This document shows, one piece after another, positions 15,663 through 24,554 of a stretch of 64,000 nt of DNA; within the stretch, counting starts at the first letter, position 1, and each line of letters starts with the position of its first letter. The DNA lies in NCBI GenBank assembly GCA_016206685.1, contig JACQRB010000014.1, forward strand, positions 12,601 through 76,600, read 5' to 3'. The notes beneath the pieces were generated by a model, which worked only from the letters and a program-made list of their open reading frames with translations, made no database searches and had not been told where the DNA came from. The DNA is from Candidatus Omnitrophota bacterium (GTDB lineage Bacteria > Omnitrophota > Gorgyraeia > Aquiviventales > Aquiviventaceae). A program made the position numbers and the translations under genes.

Positions 15663-18470
15663 TGGAGTATAAATCCACGCTCAATCTGCCCAAGACCGGC
15701 TTCGCGATGAAAGCGGACTTGCCTGCGCGCGAGCCGCAGATCCTCGCGCGCTGGGAGGAGCTGGGGTTGTATGAACAGATCCAGCAAACGAGGAAGGGGA
15801 GACCAGCGTTTGTCCTGCACGACGGGCCGCCCTATGCCAACGGCGACATCCACATCGGCCATGCCCTGAACAAAATCCTCAAGGACCTCATCGTGCGCTA
15901 CAAGACGATGCGCGGGTTCGCCGCGCCCTACGTGCCGGGCTGGGACTGCCACGGCATGCCGATCGAGCATCAGCTCTTCAAGGAGCTGATGCTCACCAAG
16001 CCGCAGATCAATCAGGCGAGCTTCCGCGAGAAAGCCCGCGCCTACGCGCAGAAGTACGTAGACATCCAGCGGGAGCAGTTCAAGCGGCTGGGCGTGTCGG
16101 GCGACTGGGGGAAACCGTATCTGACAATGTCCAAAGACTACGAGCTGACCATCCTCCGGGTGTTCAAGGAACTGGTCGCCGCCGGCTACATCTAGAGGGA
16201 AGAAGCCGGTCTACTGGTGCGCCACCTGCGAGACTGCCCTGGCGGAGGCCGAGGTCGAGTACGAAGATCGGGCCGACACCTCGATCTATGTCGCGTTTCC
16301 CGTGACCAAACCGCCTCGACAACTTCCTGAGACGTTATTGGCGGCTTTTCAGCATCGGACCCAGACACCCTTGGCCGTGGCGGTGTGGACCACCACTCCC
16401 TGGACGCTGCCTGCCAATGTAGCCTTATGCTTTCATCCGACGGCCAAGTACGTGGTGCTGCATCAACAAGGGTGGGCGTATAACCTGATCGTTGCCGAAG
16501 CCTTGGCGTCGGCATTGGCGGCACGGCTCAAGGCCACCAGTCCTCTGAACACGGGATGGGGCACGGGACAGGATTTCGCAGGGATACAATGCGGCAATCC
16601 ATTGACCGGCCGTCCATCTATGGCCGTGACCGACGAGAGTGTGTCGATGAGCGAAGGCACCGGCGTTGTGCACATCGCACCGGGGCATGGGCAGGAAGAC
16701 TATACGGTCGGGCAACGATACAAGTTGGAGGTCTTCTCACCGGTGGATCATCAGGGGAAATTTACCCAGGATGTCCCCCCATTCGCCGGCCAGTCGGTAT
16801 TTGAGGCCAACCCGAAGATAATCGCCGACCTGGCGCAGCGCGGCCTCTTATTAAAGGAAGAGCCGATCACCCACTCCTACCCGCATTGCTGGCGGTGCAA
16901 GCAGCCGGTGATTTTCCGCGCGACCCCGCAGTGGTTTTTGCGCATCGAGGACGCCTTCCGCAGCAAGCTGCTCGAGTGCGCCAGGCAGGTCCGCTGGTTT
17001 CCGGACGCGGGCCTGGGCCGCATGTCCGGGATGCTCCAGAGCCGCCCGGACTGGTGCCTCTCGCGCCAGCGCTACTGGGGAAGCCCCATCCCGGTGTTTC
17101 ACTGCACGCGCTGCGAGCAGCCACTCTTGGATCCTCGCCTCATCGAGCAGACCATCGAAGCGCTTGCGCAGCGCGGCATTGAGGCGTGGTTCCGCGCCTC
17201 GCCAGAGGAGTTGGTTCCGGGAGCGGCGTGTCCATGCGGCAGCCGCGAGCTGACGAAAGACCCGGACATCCTCGACGTGTGGTTTGATTCCGGCGTGAGC
17301 CACGAGGCCGTGCTGAAGGCGCGCCGGGAATTGACCTGGCCGGCCCAGCTCTACCTCGAGGGCTCCGACCAGCACCGCGGCTGGTTTCAGGTCTCGCTCA
17401 TCCCATCGGTGGCGCTGCACGCTCGCGCGCCCTACGAGCAGGTGCTCACGCATGGCTTCGTCGTTGACGGCGAGGGGCGCAAGATGTCCAAGAGCCTGGG
17501 CAACGTCATCGCCCCGCAGGAAGTCATCCAGCGCTATGGGGCGGATATCCTGCGCTTGTGGGTGGCCTCCTCCGATTACCGCGAGGACGTGCGCCTCTCG
17601 GAGGCGATCTTGGAGCAGGTGATCGAAGCCTACCGCAAGATCCGCAACACGTTTCGTTATCTGTTGGCGAACCTCTACGATTTCCAGCCCGCGCACCGGC
17701 AGCCCTATGAGCGGTTGCCTGAGCTGGATCGGTGGGCCCTCCAGCGCGCGCAGCGCCTCCTCGATGAGGTGACCCAGGCCTACGACGCCTACCAGTTCCA
17801 TCAGGCCTTCCGCGCCATCTATCAATTTTGCGTCCTGGAGCTGTCGGCCTTCTACCTGGATGCGCTGAAGGACCGCCTCTACACGGAAGCGGCCCAGTCC
17901 GAAAAGAGACGCTGTGCGCAAACGAGCCTCTGTGCTATACTATCCGGCCTTGTGAGGATGCTCGCGCCCGTGCTGGCCATGACCGTGGAGGAGATCTGGC
18001 AGGCCATGCGCGCCTTGCACCTGATTGAAGAGCCGTCGGTGCACTTGGCGCAGTGGCCGCAGCCGCTGGTGCCGGCGAGCGATGAGCCATTGGAGCAGCG
18101 GTGGAACACGGTGCTGGCGGTGCGCGAGGTCGTGATGAAAGCGCTTGAAGACAAGCGGATGGCGAACGTGATCGGCAGCTCCTTGGAGGCCCGCGTGACG
18201 TTGATAGTGACGGATCCGACGCTGCAGCGCCTGTTGCAGGAGTCTCGCCAGACGCTCGCCGAGGCGTTCATCGTGTCAGACCTTGAGGTCGCTGGTAGCG
18301 CCGGGCCTGCAGGCGGGACGTCGCTGGCGGGGCTGGCAGGCGTGACCGTCGAGCGCGCCGCCGGGGCCAAGTGCCAGCGCTGTTGGAAGTACCTGCTCAC
18401 GGTCGGCGAGGATCCCGCGCATCCGGCGCTCTGCGGCCGGTGCGCAACTGTGGTGAACGCCCTCGCATGA
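15662..18470 (+). CDS. ileS: Isoleucyl-tRNA synthetase, frame interrupted by a 2-nt deletion
   Basis: Class I aminoacyl-tRNA synthetase, about 936 aa in total. The first frame (15662-16195) carries the HIGH motif (HIGHALNK) and stops at TAG 16193-16195 just after AAGYI. The family continues YRGKKPVYWC; here RGKKPVYWC resumes at 16194 in another frame, so two bases are missing. From there the second frame is intact to 18470, with the CP1 editing domain, KMSKSLGN near 17490 and a C-terminal zinc ribbon (CQRCWKY...CGRC). Since the enzyme is essential and the rest is undamaged, a sequencing error is the simplest explanation. A real frameshift cannot be excluded. Confidence 0.88.
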
Positions 18471-18844
18471 GTTTGAGCAAACAACAGATCAAGCAATTCA
18501 AACAGTTGCTCCTGCAGGAGCGGGCGAAGTTTGCCGGGGAAATTCGCACCCTCGCCCAGGAGGCCTCCAAGAACCCGCGCGAGGCCTCGGGGGATCTCTC
18601 CTCCTATCCGGTCCACATGGCCGATATGTCGGCCGACACCTCCGAGCGGGAGCTGGTCAGCAACCTCGCCTCCAACGAGCAAGCGGTCCTCTATCAGATC
18701 GAAGACGCGCTCAAGCGCATCGACGAGGGCACCTACGGCGTCTGCCAACAGTGCCAGAAGCCCATAGCCTTAAGCCGCCTTCGCGCCGTGTCGTACACCT
18801 CGTTGTGCATCGGCTGCCAGCGCACCAAAGAACAAAAAAAGTAA
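18467..18844 (+). CDS. DksA/TraR-family zinc-finger protein
   Basis: 125 aa from ATG 18467, in ATGA overlap with ileS. The N-terminal half is a charged coiled coil and contains the DMSADTSERELVSNL segment typical of DksA-like proteins. The C-terminal half has a four-cysteine finger (CQQCQ...CIGCQ). DksA-like proteins bind the RNA polymerase secondary channel and modulate initiation with ppGpp, but this short family also includes uncharacterised members commonly found beside lspA, as here. I therefore give no gene symbol. Confidence 0.9.
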   Translation: MSLSKQQIKQFKQLLLQERAKFAGEIRTLAQEASKNPREASGDLSSYPVHMADMSADTSERELVSNLASNEQAVLYQIEDALKRIDEGTYGVCQQCQKPIALSRLRAVSYTSLCIGCQRTKEQKK

Positions 18845-18866
18845 CCGCTAGACCTTGTCCCATTAG

Positions 18867-18889
18867 CCCCGAGCCCAGAACCCCGAACC
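18867..18889. repeat. Short heptamer repeat upstream of lspA
   Basis: CCCCGAG, CCCAGAA and CCCCGAA stand head to tail at 18867-18887. They belong to the same class of degenerate 7-mer arrays seen elsewhere at gene starts in this window, without an obvious complementary arm. Confidence 0.5.
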
Positions 18890-18903
18890 AACAGCGGTTT
18901 TCA

Positions 18904-19359
18904 GTGCGGCGCTGGCCGTGGCTGGTGGTGGCGCTGACGCTCGCCGGCGATCAAGCCACCAAACTCCTCGTCTGCGCCTCGCTGGATCCGGCGGACAGCC
19001 TGCCGCTGATTCCCTCCGTCTTGCATCTGACGTACGTGCAGAACACCGGCGTGGCCTTCGGATTGTGGCGCGGCTACTCCAACGTGGTCGTGCTGGGGTC
19101 CGTGGTCATCGCCGCCTGGGTCCTCATGGAGCTCTTGCAGCGGCGCGACCGCCGCTGGCCCGTTCCGCTGGGGCTATCGCTGATTCTGGGCGGGGCGCTG
19201 GGCAACCTGATTGACCGGGTGCGCGTCGGCTATGTCATCGATTTTCTGGACGTGCGCGTCTGGCCGGTCTTCAACGTGGCGGACTCCGCCATCAGCGTCG
19301 GGGTGGGGCTGCTGCTCTGGTCGACACTGAGGCGGAGACGCGTCTACGATGTATCCTGA
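18904..19359 (+). CDS. lspA: Signal peptidase II (prolipoprotein)
   Basis: Inner-membrane aspartyl protease that removes lipoprotein signal peptides after Lgt action. GTG 18904 gives 151 aa, close to the family norm. The frame is open further upstream, but that part is repeat-derived (SPEPRTPNQQ). Conserved landmarks are AGDQATK, QNTGVAFG, GGALGNLIDR and NVADSAISVG, so both catalytic Asp residues are present, and there are four membrane helices. The end overlaps lgt by 11 nt, placing consecutive lipoprotein-maturation enzymes together. Confidence 0.92.
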   Translation: MRRWPWLVVALTLAGDQATKLLVCASLDPADSLPLIPSVLHLTYVQNTGVAFGLWRGYSNVVVLGSVVIAAWVLMELLQRRDRRWPVPLGLSLILGGALGNLIDRVRVGYVIDFLDVRVWPVFNVADSAISVGVGLLLWSTLRRRRVYDVS

Positions 19360-20128
19360 GCTGTGTCGCCTGGGTCCGTTCGCGATTCATACCTACGGCG
19401 TGGCGCTGGCGGCGGCGTTTCTGCTGACGCTCATCCTGGCGCGGCAGGCCCTCCGTCAGGACCTCAAGGGCCTGGTTCCGATGGATGAGCCGGCGCTGGC
19501 CGACTGGGCCGTGTGGGCGATGGGCGGCGGGATCCTCGGCGGGCGGGCCTTCTATGTGGCGTTGAACTGGGGCGTCTACGCGGCGCATCCGCTTGAGATC
19601 GTCGCGCTGTGGCACGGAGGCCTGGTCTGGTACGGCGGTCTTGCAGGAGGCGTCCTCGCCACCTGGGCATACCTGGCGCGGCGGGGCCTGGGATTCCGGC
19701 GGGGGATGGATCAGGTGATTCCGTTTGTCGTGCTGGGCCATGCCCTGGGGCGCCTGGGATGTTTTGCCAATGGCTGCTGCGCGGGCATCCCCACGCGCGC
19801 TTGGTGGGGGGTGCAGTTTCCCGGCACCGTTGAGCGCGTGGTGCCGACCCAGGTGTTGGAATCCGCGAGCTTGGTCGTGCTCTACCTCGTCCTGCGAGTC
19901 TTGCAGCGTCCGGCGATCTTGCGCGCTCCCGGGAGGCTGTTTGGGATGTATCTGCTTGGCTATGGTCTCATCCGCTGGACAGTGGAGTTCTGGCGGGCGA
20001 ACGAACGTCTGTGGGGCGGGTGGACGATCTATCAGGGTCTGAGCCTTGCCGTGATGATCGTGGGGGCCACGCTTATGAGGCGACGGACCACGCATGGCGC
20101 AAACCTATCAGTTTGTCGTGGGGCCTGA
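19349..20128 (+). CDS. lgt: Prolipoprotein diacylglyceryl transferase
   Basis: Transfers diacylglycerol from phosphatidylglycerol to the lipobox Cys. The 259 aa start MYPELCRLGPFAIHTYG, the usual N-terminus. The family signatures HGGLVWYGGLAGG and GHALGRLGCFANGCCAG (with the essential Arg in ALGR) are present across about seven membrane helices. It probably acts on the parvulin lipoprotein encoded at 23553. It overlaps the next gene by 35 nt. Confidence 0.94.
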   Translation: MYPELCRLGPFAIHTYGVALAAAFLLTLILARQALRQDLKGLVPMDEPALADWAVWAMGGGILGGRAFYVALNWGVYAAHPLEIVALWHGGLVWYGGLAGGVLATWAYLARRGLGFRRGMDQVIPFVVLGHALGRLGCFANGCCAGIPTRAWWGVQFPGTVERVVPTQVLESASLVVLYLVLRVLQRPAILRAPGRLFGMYLLGYGLIRWTVEFWRANERLWGGWTIYQGLSLAVMIVGATLMRRRTTHGANLSVCRGA

Positions 20129-21128
20129 CGAAGCCCGTCTGCGGATCGATCGCTATCTGCTGCGGCATCTGCCTCAGGGCTTCTCCAGAACGATCATCCA
20201 ACGCGCCATTCGCGGGGGCGCGATCACCATCGCCGGCCGCGCGCTCAAGGCGCATCGCCGGCTGCGAGCCGGCGAGACCGTCGTGGCACGCGTGGCCGGC
20301 CCGAGCGCCGGTCCCGATCCCCAGACGGTCGTGCCTGAGCCCATGGCGCTTGCCGTCGTGTATGAAGATGCGCACGTGCTGGTGGTGAATAAGCCCCCAC
20401 GCCTCGTGACGCACCCGGCACCGGGCCATCCCTCCGGGACGCTGGTCAACGCCATCGCCTGGCACCTCTCTCAACATGCGGAATGCGGAACGCGGAATGC
20501 GGAACGAAGTGCGTCCACTCCGCACTCCGCACGCCGCACTCCGCACCTACCCAGGGCGGGAATCGTGCATCGGCTCGATCAGGATACCTCCGGGCTGTTG
20601 GTCGTCGCCAAAACGGCGCTGGCGCTGCGCGAGCTGGCCAAGCAGTTGAAAGCCCGCACCATGAGCCGCCGATACCTGGCGCTTGTCGAAGGGCATGTCC
20701 CTGTTGACGAGGGGACGATCAATGTCGGCGTGGGGCGTCACTTGACGCACCGGAAGGAGATGGCGGTCCGCTACCTCGGCGGCCGTGAAGCGGTCACGCA
20801 TTATCGCGTGTTGAAACGCTTCAGTCTCTCGCTTGCCTACACGCTGCTCGAGCTGCGGCTGGAGACGGGGCGGACGCATCAAATCCGGGTACACCTGGCC
20901 CACCTTGGGTATCCCGTCCTGGGTGATGCGCTCTACAGCCGCCGTTCAGCCGGCTCCTGGAACGCGCTCGGCATCGCGCGGCAACTCCTGCATGCCTATG
21001 CCGTGCGGTTCATGCATCCGGCGACGCATCAACCACTCGAGCTGAGCGTCGGCCTCCCGGTGGATATGCAACACTGGCTTGATGGTTTTGATGCGCGGGC
21101 AGCGGTGGCCGTGAAAAGGAGGAGGTAG
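20094..21128 (+). CDS. rluD: RluA/RluD-family 23S rRNA pseudouridine synthase
   Basis: 344 aa. An S4-like RNA-binding domain occupies residues 1-75, followed by the RluA catalytic domain with GIVHRLDQDTSGLLVVAKT. The catalytic Asp is Asp162, about 23 residues later than in E. coli RluD (Asp139). The shift is explained by a heptamer-repeat hairpin at 20476-20544, which adds a Cys/Arg/Ser/His-rich stretch (HAECGTRNAERSASTPHSA) between LVNAIAWHLS and the catalytic loop. The exact uridine target cannot be decided from sequence. Confidence 0.9.
   Translation: MAQTYQFVVGPDEARLRIDRYLLRHLPQGFSRTIIQRAIRGGAITIAGRALKAHRRLRAGETVVARVAGPSAGPDPQTVVPEPMALAVVYEDAHVLVVNKPPRLVTHPAPGHPSGTLVNAIAWHLSQHAECGTRNAERSASTPHSARRTPHLPRAGIVHRLDQDTSGLLVVAKTALALRELAKQLKARTMSRRYLALVEGHVPVDEGTINVGVGRHLTHRKEMAVRYLGGREAVTHYRVLKRFSLSLAYTLLELRLETGRTHQIRVHLAHLGYPVLGDALYSRRSAGSWNALGIARQLLHAYAVRFMHPATHQPLELSVGLPVDMQHWLDGFDARAAVAVKRRR
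20476..20544. repeat. Heptamer-repeat hairpin inside the pseudouridine synthase gene
   Basis: Left arm: four units of A(T/C)GCGGA at 20476-20503. Right arm: four units of AC(T/G)CCGC at 20517-20544. The arms are nearly complementary and would form a long stem with a short loop. The reading frame of the host gene passes through it without stops. Confidence 0.9.
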
Positions 21129-21132
21129 GAAC

Positions 21133-21573
21133 ATGCAGCGGCAAGGCTGGTGGCTGGTGGGAGCGGTGGTGGGCGGCGGTCTGTTAATGGTGGGGCTTCG
21201 CGCGCAGGAGCGCCAGGCCGGTCGTCCGCCCGCGTCGAAGGCTGCAGACGGTTCGGCGCAAGCGGTCGTCTTCACCTTTGCGGATGAGGCTGGAGTCCAG
21301 GCCTTCGCCAACGTCTGGCGCCAGCGGGAGCAGGTGTTAGCGAGGTTGGCGACGCTCCAGGAGTACTGGGCTCGCGAGCAGCAGGAGCTCGCCGGACTCA
21401 CCCAACGTCTGGCTGCGGAGTATCATGTGGATGTGGCCAAATCCTACGCCTTGGATCCGCAGCGCAAGGTGCTCATCGAACAGTCGCCTTCTTCCCCCCC
21501 GGCCCCTGTGCTACCCCAACCGACCGAACCCCCTCCTGTAATGAACGGAAGAACGGAAGAACTAAAGAACTGA
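21133..21573 (+). CDS. Membrane-anchored coiled-coil protein, function unknown
   Basis: 146 aa. One N-terminal hydrophobic segment (residues 7-22, WLVGAVVGGGLLMVGL) serves as signal anchor or signal peptide. A helical, Gln/Glu/Arg-rich stretch with heptad-like spacing (residues 60-105) and a Pro-rich tail follow. The last residues (MNGRTEELKN) are encoded by an octamer repeat that also forms the downstream hairpin. A purine-rich AGGAGGTAGGA precedes the ATG. I do not recognise a family. Confidence 0.7.
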   Translation: MQRQGWWLVGAVVGGGLLMVGLRAQERQAGRPPASKAADGSAQAVVFTFADEAGVQAFANVWRQREQVLARLATLQEYWAREQQELAGLTQRLAAEYHVDVAKSYALDPQRKVLIEQSPSSPPAPVLPQPTEPPPVMNGRTEELKN

Positions 21574-21612
21574 AGAAGCGTTCTTCAGTTCTTAGGTTCC
21601 TTGGTTCTTCAG
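21542..21612. repeat. Octamer-repeat hairpin, possible terminator
   Basis: A perfect 13-bp stem, AAGAACTGAAGAA (21565-21577) and TTCTTCAGTTCTT (21581-21593), has a 3-nt loop. The arms extend as octamer arrays (GAAGAACG-like on the left, TTCTTCAG-like on the right, to 21612). It overlaps the stop of the preceding gene. There is no clean T-run, so termination activity is uncertain. Confidence 0.6.
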
Positions 21613-21636
21613 TCAGTCAAGAGCGTACAGTTTCTC

Positions 21637-21665
21637 TTGACCAGGCAAGCAGAATATGATATACG
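21637..21665 (+). promoter_or_regulatory. Predicted sigma70 promoter of the tRNA-Glu gene
   Basis: TTGACC (21637-21642) and TATACG (21660-21665) are 17 bp apart, with an alternative TATGAT at 21655-21660. Transcription would start near 21672, giving roughly a 95-nt 5' leader before the tRNA. Confidence 0.6.
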
Positions 21666-21767
21666 TACCGGTTTACCTTGAAGTCAACAGGAACGCGCGA
21701 CAGAACCCTTCGGATCGCTAAAGGAGCGATGGAGGAGGGGCGTCGCTGCCCGGACGGCGGATGCGAT

Positions 21768-21842
21768 GGCCCCATCGTCTAGCCCGGCTTAGGACGCTTG
21801 GTTCTCAGCCAAGAAACACCGGTTCAAATCCGGTTGGGGCTG
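21768..21842 (+). tRNA. tRNA-Glu (anticodon CUC)
   Basis: Cloverleaf by eye: acceptor GGCCCCA pairs with TGGGGCT (one G-T), D-stem GTCT/GGAC, anticodon stem CTTGG/CCAAG enclosing loop TTCTCAG (anticodon CTC), T-stem ACCGG/CCGGT with loop TTCAAAT, discriminator G. CCA is not encoded. The 3' 17 bases are repeated 95 bp downstream. Confidence 0.93.
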
Positions 21843-21937
21843 TTATCTCATGGTGGGGTTCTCCGCCCACCTGGAAAGTGCTCGGGGCGGATCAGCCCCC
21901 AGCAAGAACAGGTGGGCTGAAAATCCGGTTGGGGCTG
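21826..21937. repeat. 17-bp duplication of the tRNA-Glu 3' end flanking a palindrome
   Basis: AAATCCGGTTGGGGCTG occurs at 21826-21842 (tRNA 3' end) and again at 21921-21937. Between them is a palindrome with outer arms GCCCACCTG (21865-21873) and CAGGTGGGC (21909-21917) and inner arms GGGGC (21884-21888) and GCCCC (21895-21899). Duplication of a tRNA 3' end is the pattern left by site-specific integration. With only about 80 bp between copies this would be a scar or a very small element. Confidence 0.7.
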
Positions 21938-21967
21938 CTCTCGTCAGGTCACAAACAGGAGGGGGGC

Positions 21968-22234
21968 ATGGCGCAATCGTACAAGTTCCTGCGCGCAAGC
22001 ACCGTGGTGTTTAAGGTGTTGGCGTGGGTGTCGTTGGTGCTGCAAGTCGTGACCGGGGTCATCCTCTTGGTCGTCGGGGGCGAGCCGGTTGCGATCGGCG
22101 GGATCGGCGTGCCAGCGCGGGTGGTGGGCGTGTTGAATTTCGTCGTGGCCGGCATGTATTTCTTTTCATTGTGGTTGATGGCCAATCTGATCCGGCTGTG
22201 GCTCGACATCCGTGACCGTCTCCCCGGATCATAA
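21968..22234 (+). CDS. Small two-helix membrane protein, function unknown
   Basis: 88 aa from ATG 21968, behind a strong Shine-Dalgarno sequence (AGGAGGGGGG). Two hydrophobic helices, roughly residues 14-38 and 47-75, flank a short Gly/Pro loop, with a charged C-terminus (RLWLDIRDRLPGS). It lies 15 nt upstream of the first pilus ATPase and may be co-transcribed with the Tad locus. I do not recognise the family. Confidence 0.75.
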   Translation: MAQSYKFLRASTVVFKVLAWVSLVLQVVTGVILLVVGGEPVAIGGIGVPARVVGVLNFVVAGMYFFSLWLMANLIRLWLDIRDRLPGS

Positions 22235-22249
22235 CGAGCCGTCAGCCGT

Positions 22250-23548
22250 ATGGAGGCGCGGCTGCGTACCACGGAGCAGGTGACGGGGCGGCTGCGGGGT
22301 CGTCTGGTGGAGCTCTTGAATGGGATGCCGGATGACCGGCGGGCGCACGTCAGTTCCCAGGTCCTCAAAGAGCGGCTGCGGCAGGAGCTGCGGGCGATGC
22401 CCGTTGACGACTACCGGGTGCTGCAGGTCTCGCGCCAGGGCGAGGAAGACCGCTTTCTCCAGAAGATCATTGATGAAACCCTGGGCTTGAGCCCGTTGGA
22501 CCGGCTGCTGGTGGACCCGACCATCAGCGAGATTATGGTCAACGGACCGCATGAGGTCTTCGTGGAGCGGGGAGGCCGGCTGCAGCGTCTTGCCAATGTC
22601 CAGTTCCGTGACACCCCGCATCTGATGGCCGTCATCGAGCGGCTCCTCAACTCGCAGGGGCTGTCGGTGAACGAGTCCAATCAGGTGTGCGATGCCAGCC
22701 TCCCGGACGGCTCCCGCATCAACGTCATCATCCCGCCGCTGACCCTGAACGGACCCGTGGTCACCATCCGTCGCAAGCTGCGCGAATGGACCATGGAGGA
22801 GTACGTGGCGACGCTGGCGCTCAATCAGCAAGCCGCCGAGTTCCTCCAAGCCTGCGTGCGCGCCCGGGTGAACTGCATCGTCTCGGGCGGGACCTCCAGC
22901 GGCAAGACCACCCTCGTCAGCATCCTCTCGGCATTCATCCCGCCGCACGAGCGCGTGATCACCATCGAGAACGTCGCGGAGTTGACCTTGGTGAACCGCC
23001 AGCATTGGATCCGCTTGGTCTCCAAAGCCCCCAATCTCGAAGGACGCGGCGAGATCCCCCTGCGGACGTTGGTCCGCAATGCCCTGCGGATGCGCCCGGA
23101 CCGCATCATCCTCGGCGAAGCGCGGGGGGGAGAGGCCCTGGATGTGGTGCAAGCCATGCATACCGGACATGAGGGCGTCATCACCGTCCTGCACGCCAAC
23201 TCCCCGCAAGCCGCCCTGGAGCGGCTGGAGACCCTGATGTTGATGAGCGGATTGGAGCTGCCGCCGCAGGCCTGCCGGATGCAGGTGACGAGCGTGGTGG
23301 ACCTGGTGATCCATCTGGCGCGCTTTGCGGACGGGAGCCGCCGGATCGCGACCATCACCCAGGTGCTCGGTGGCTCGCAGGAGGGCTTTCAATTGGAGGA
23401 TCTCTGTGTCTTTGAGGTGGAAGGGTTCTCAGCGGATGGACGGATGCGCGGGGCCCTGCGCTATACGGGAGCGCGTCCAAAATTTCTGCAGAAGTTTCAG
23501 TTGAACAACGTCCCGTTGCCGGGATGGATGACACGACAGGAGGGGTGA
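22250..23548 (+). CDS. Tad pilus secretion ATPase, TadA/CpaF type (copy 1)
   Basis: 432-aa VirB11-like ATPase that powers Flp/Tad pilus assembly from the cytoplasmic face. The N-terminal part contains GLSPLDRLLVDPTISEIMVNG, characteristic of CpaF. The Walker A is GGTSSGKTT (Lys219), with the Asp/His boxes TIENVAEL and RMRPDRIILGEARGGEALDV and a typical C-terminus. The ATG at 22250 has no clear ribosome-binding site. A second CpaF module occurs in the fusion at 27275, so the locus has two pilus ATPases, perhaps for extension and for a second role. Confidence 0.93.
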   Translation: MEARLRTTEQVTGRLRGRLVELLNGMPDDRRAHVSSQVLKERLRQELRAMPVDDYRVLQVSRQGEEDRFLQKIIDETLGLSPLDRLLVDPTISEIMVNGPHEVFVERGGRLQRLANVQFRDTPHLMAVIERLLNSQGLSVNESNQVCDASLPDGSRINVIIPPLTLNGPVVTIRRKLREWTMEEYVATLALNQQAAEFLQACVRARVNCIVSGGTSSGKTTLVSILSAFIPPHERVITIENVAELTLVNRQHWIRLVSKAPNLEGRGEIPLRTLVRNALRMRPDRIILGEARGGEALDVVQAMHTGHEGVITVLHANSPQAALERLETLMLMSGLELPPQACRMQVTSVVDLVIHLARFADGSRRIATITQVLGGSQEGFQLEDLCVFEVEGFSADGRMRGALRYTGARPKFLQKFQLNNVPLPGWMTRQEG

Positions 23549-23552
23549 CACG

Positions 23553-24554
23553 ATGAGATCGCGGATGCGTCGGGGCGTGGGGCCACTGTGCGTGGGGATC
23601 GCGGCGCTGGCGCTGGCGGGATGCGAGCGGTTCCCGTGGGAAAGCGGCGGGGGATCGAGCGCCAAGCCCGCCGCAAGCGCGCCCGAATCAGCGGGGCCGC
23701 CCCCTGTGCCGTTTGTGCCGGAGCAGGAAACGGTGGCGAAGGTGAACCAGACCCCGGTCTCGACGACCGATGTGGAGCTCGCCCTCTCGGAGCTGAAACG
23801 CCTCATGCAGGCGTACCAGCAGACCTGGGAGCCGTTGCCGGTGGACGACACCCCGGACCGGCTGGACCTGCCCGACGTGGTGAACAATTTGGTGGACTCG
23901 GAGCTCAGGACGCAGGATCTCCTGGCTCGGGGCTTAAGTGCGGACGCCAAGCGCCGCTGGACGTATGTCCAACGGAGTTTCTATTCGCAGGAATGGGACC
24001 GATGGCAGCGGGAGCGCGCCCTGCCCGCCGACGAGGAAGTCCACCAGTTCTACGAGCAGAACAAAGCGGGCTTCTCGGAGCCGGAGCGCATCCGGGCGAG
24101 CCAGGTCGTCATGGACACGCTGGCAGAAGCGGAAGCGGTGCGCTCGCAGGCGGTCCAGGGAGCCGTCTTCTCCCAGCTCGCCCGTGAGCGGTCCGTCGGG
24201 GCGGGCAAGGAGCAGGGGGGAGACATCGGCTGGCATCTGCGGGCGGTGGACAAGGAACGGTTGCGGTTGATGGGCCAGCCCTCGCCGGAGCAGGTGTTCT
24301 TCCCGCAGCTGGAGCCCGTCGCCTTTGCGTTGGAGGTCAATCAGGTGAGCCAGCCGGTCAAGGGACCCGACGGCCGCTACTACGTCATCCAGTTGCAGGA
24401 ACGCAAGTCCGCCCGCCAGCAGACCGAGCTGGAAGTGCGGGACGCCATCAAGGAACTTCTGACCCTGCAACAGGTCCAGCGCCAACTGGAGCAGTTGCGC
24501 CAGAAGGCGCAGGTGGAGCGGTTTGGGGAACGCCTGAACGCGGTGAAGCAGTGA
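23553..24554 (+). CDS. SurA-like parvulin peptidyl-prolyl isomerase lipoprotein
   Basis: 333 aa. The signal peptide ends with the lipobox LAGC (Cys25), so the mature protein should be lipid-anchored after Lgt/LspA processing. A Pro/Ala-rich linker leads to a SurA-type helical region (residues ~60-165). A parvulin rotamase domain follows (~170-290), with RASQVVMDTLAEAEAV, GGDIGWHLR and GPDGRYYVIQLQERK, and then a C-terminal helix. It is placed between ATPase and CpaB genes, so it may fold pilus or secretin components in the periplasm (inference). Confidence 0.88.
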   Translation: MRSRMRRGVGPLCVGIAALALAGCERFPWESGGGSSAKPAASAPESAGPPPVPFVPEQETVAKVNQTPVSTTDVELALSELKRLMQAYQQTWEPLPVDDTPDRLDLPDVVNNLVDSELRTQDLLARGLSADAKRRWTYVQRSFYSQEWDRWQRERALPADEEVHQFYEQNKAGFSEPERIRASQVVMDTLAEAEAVRSQAVQGAVFSQLARERSVGAGKEQGGDIGWHLRAVDKERLRLMGQPSPEQVFFPQLEPVAFALEVNQVSQPVKGPDGRYYVIQLQERKSARQQTELEVRDAIKELLTLQQVQRQLEQLRQKAQVERFGERLNAVKQ

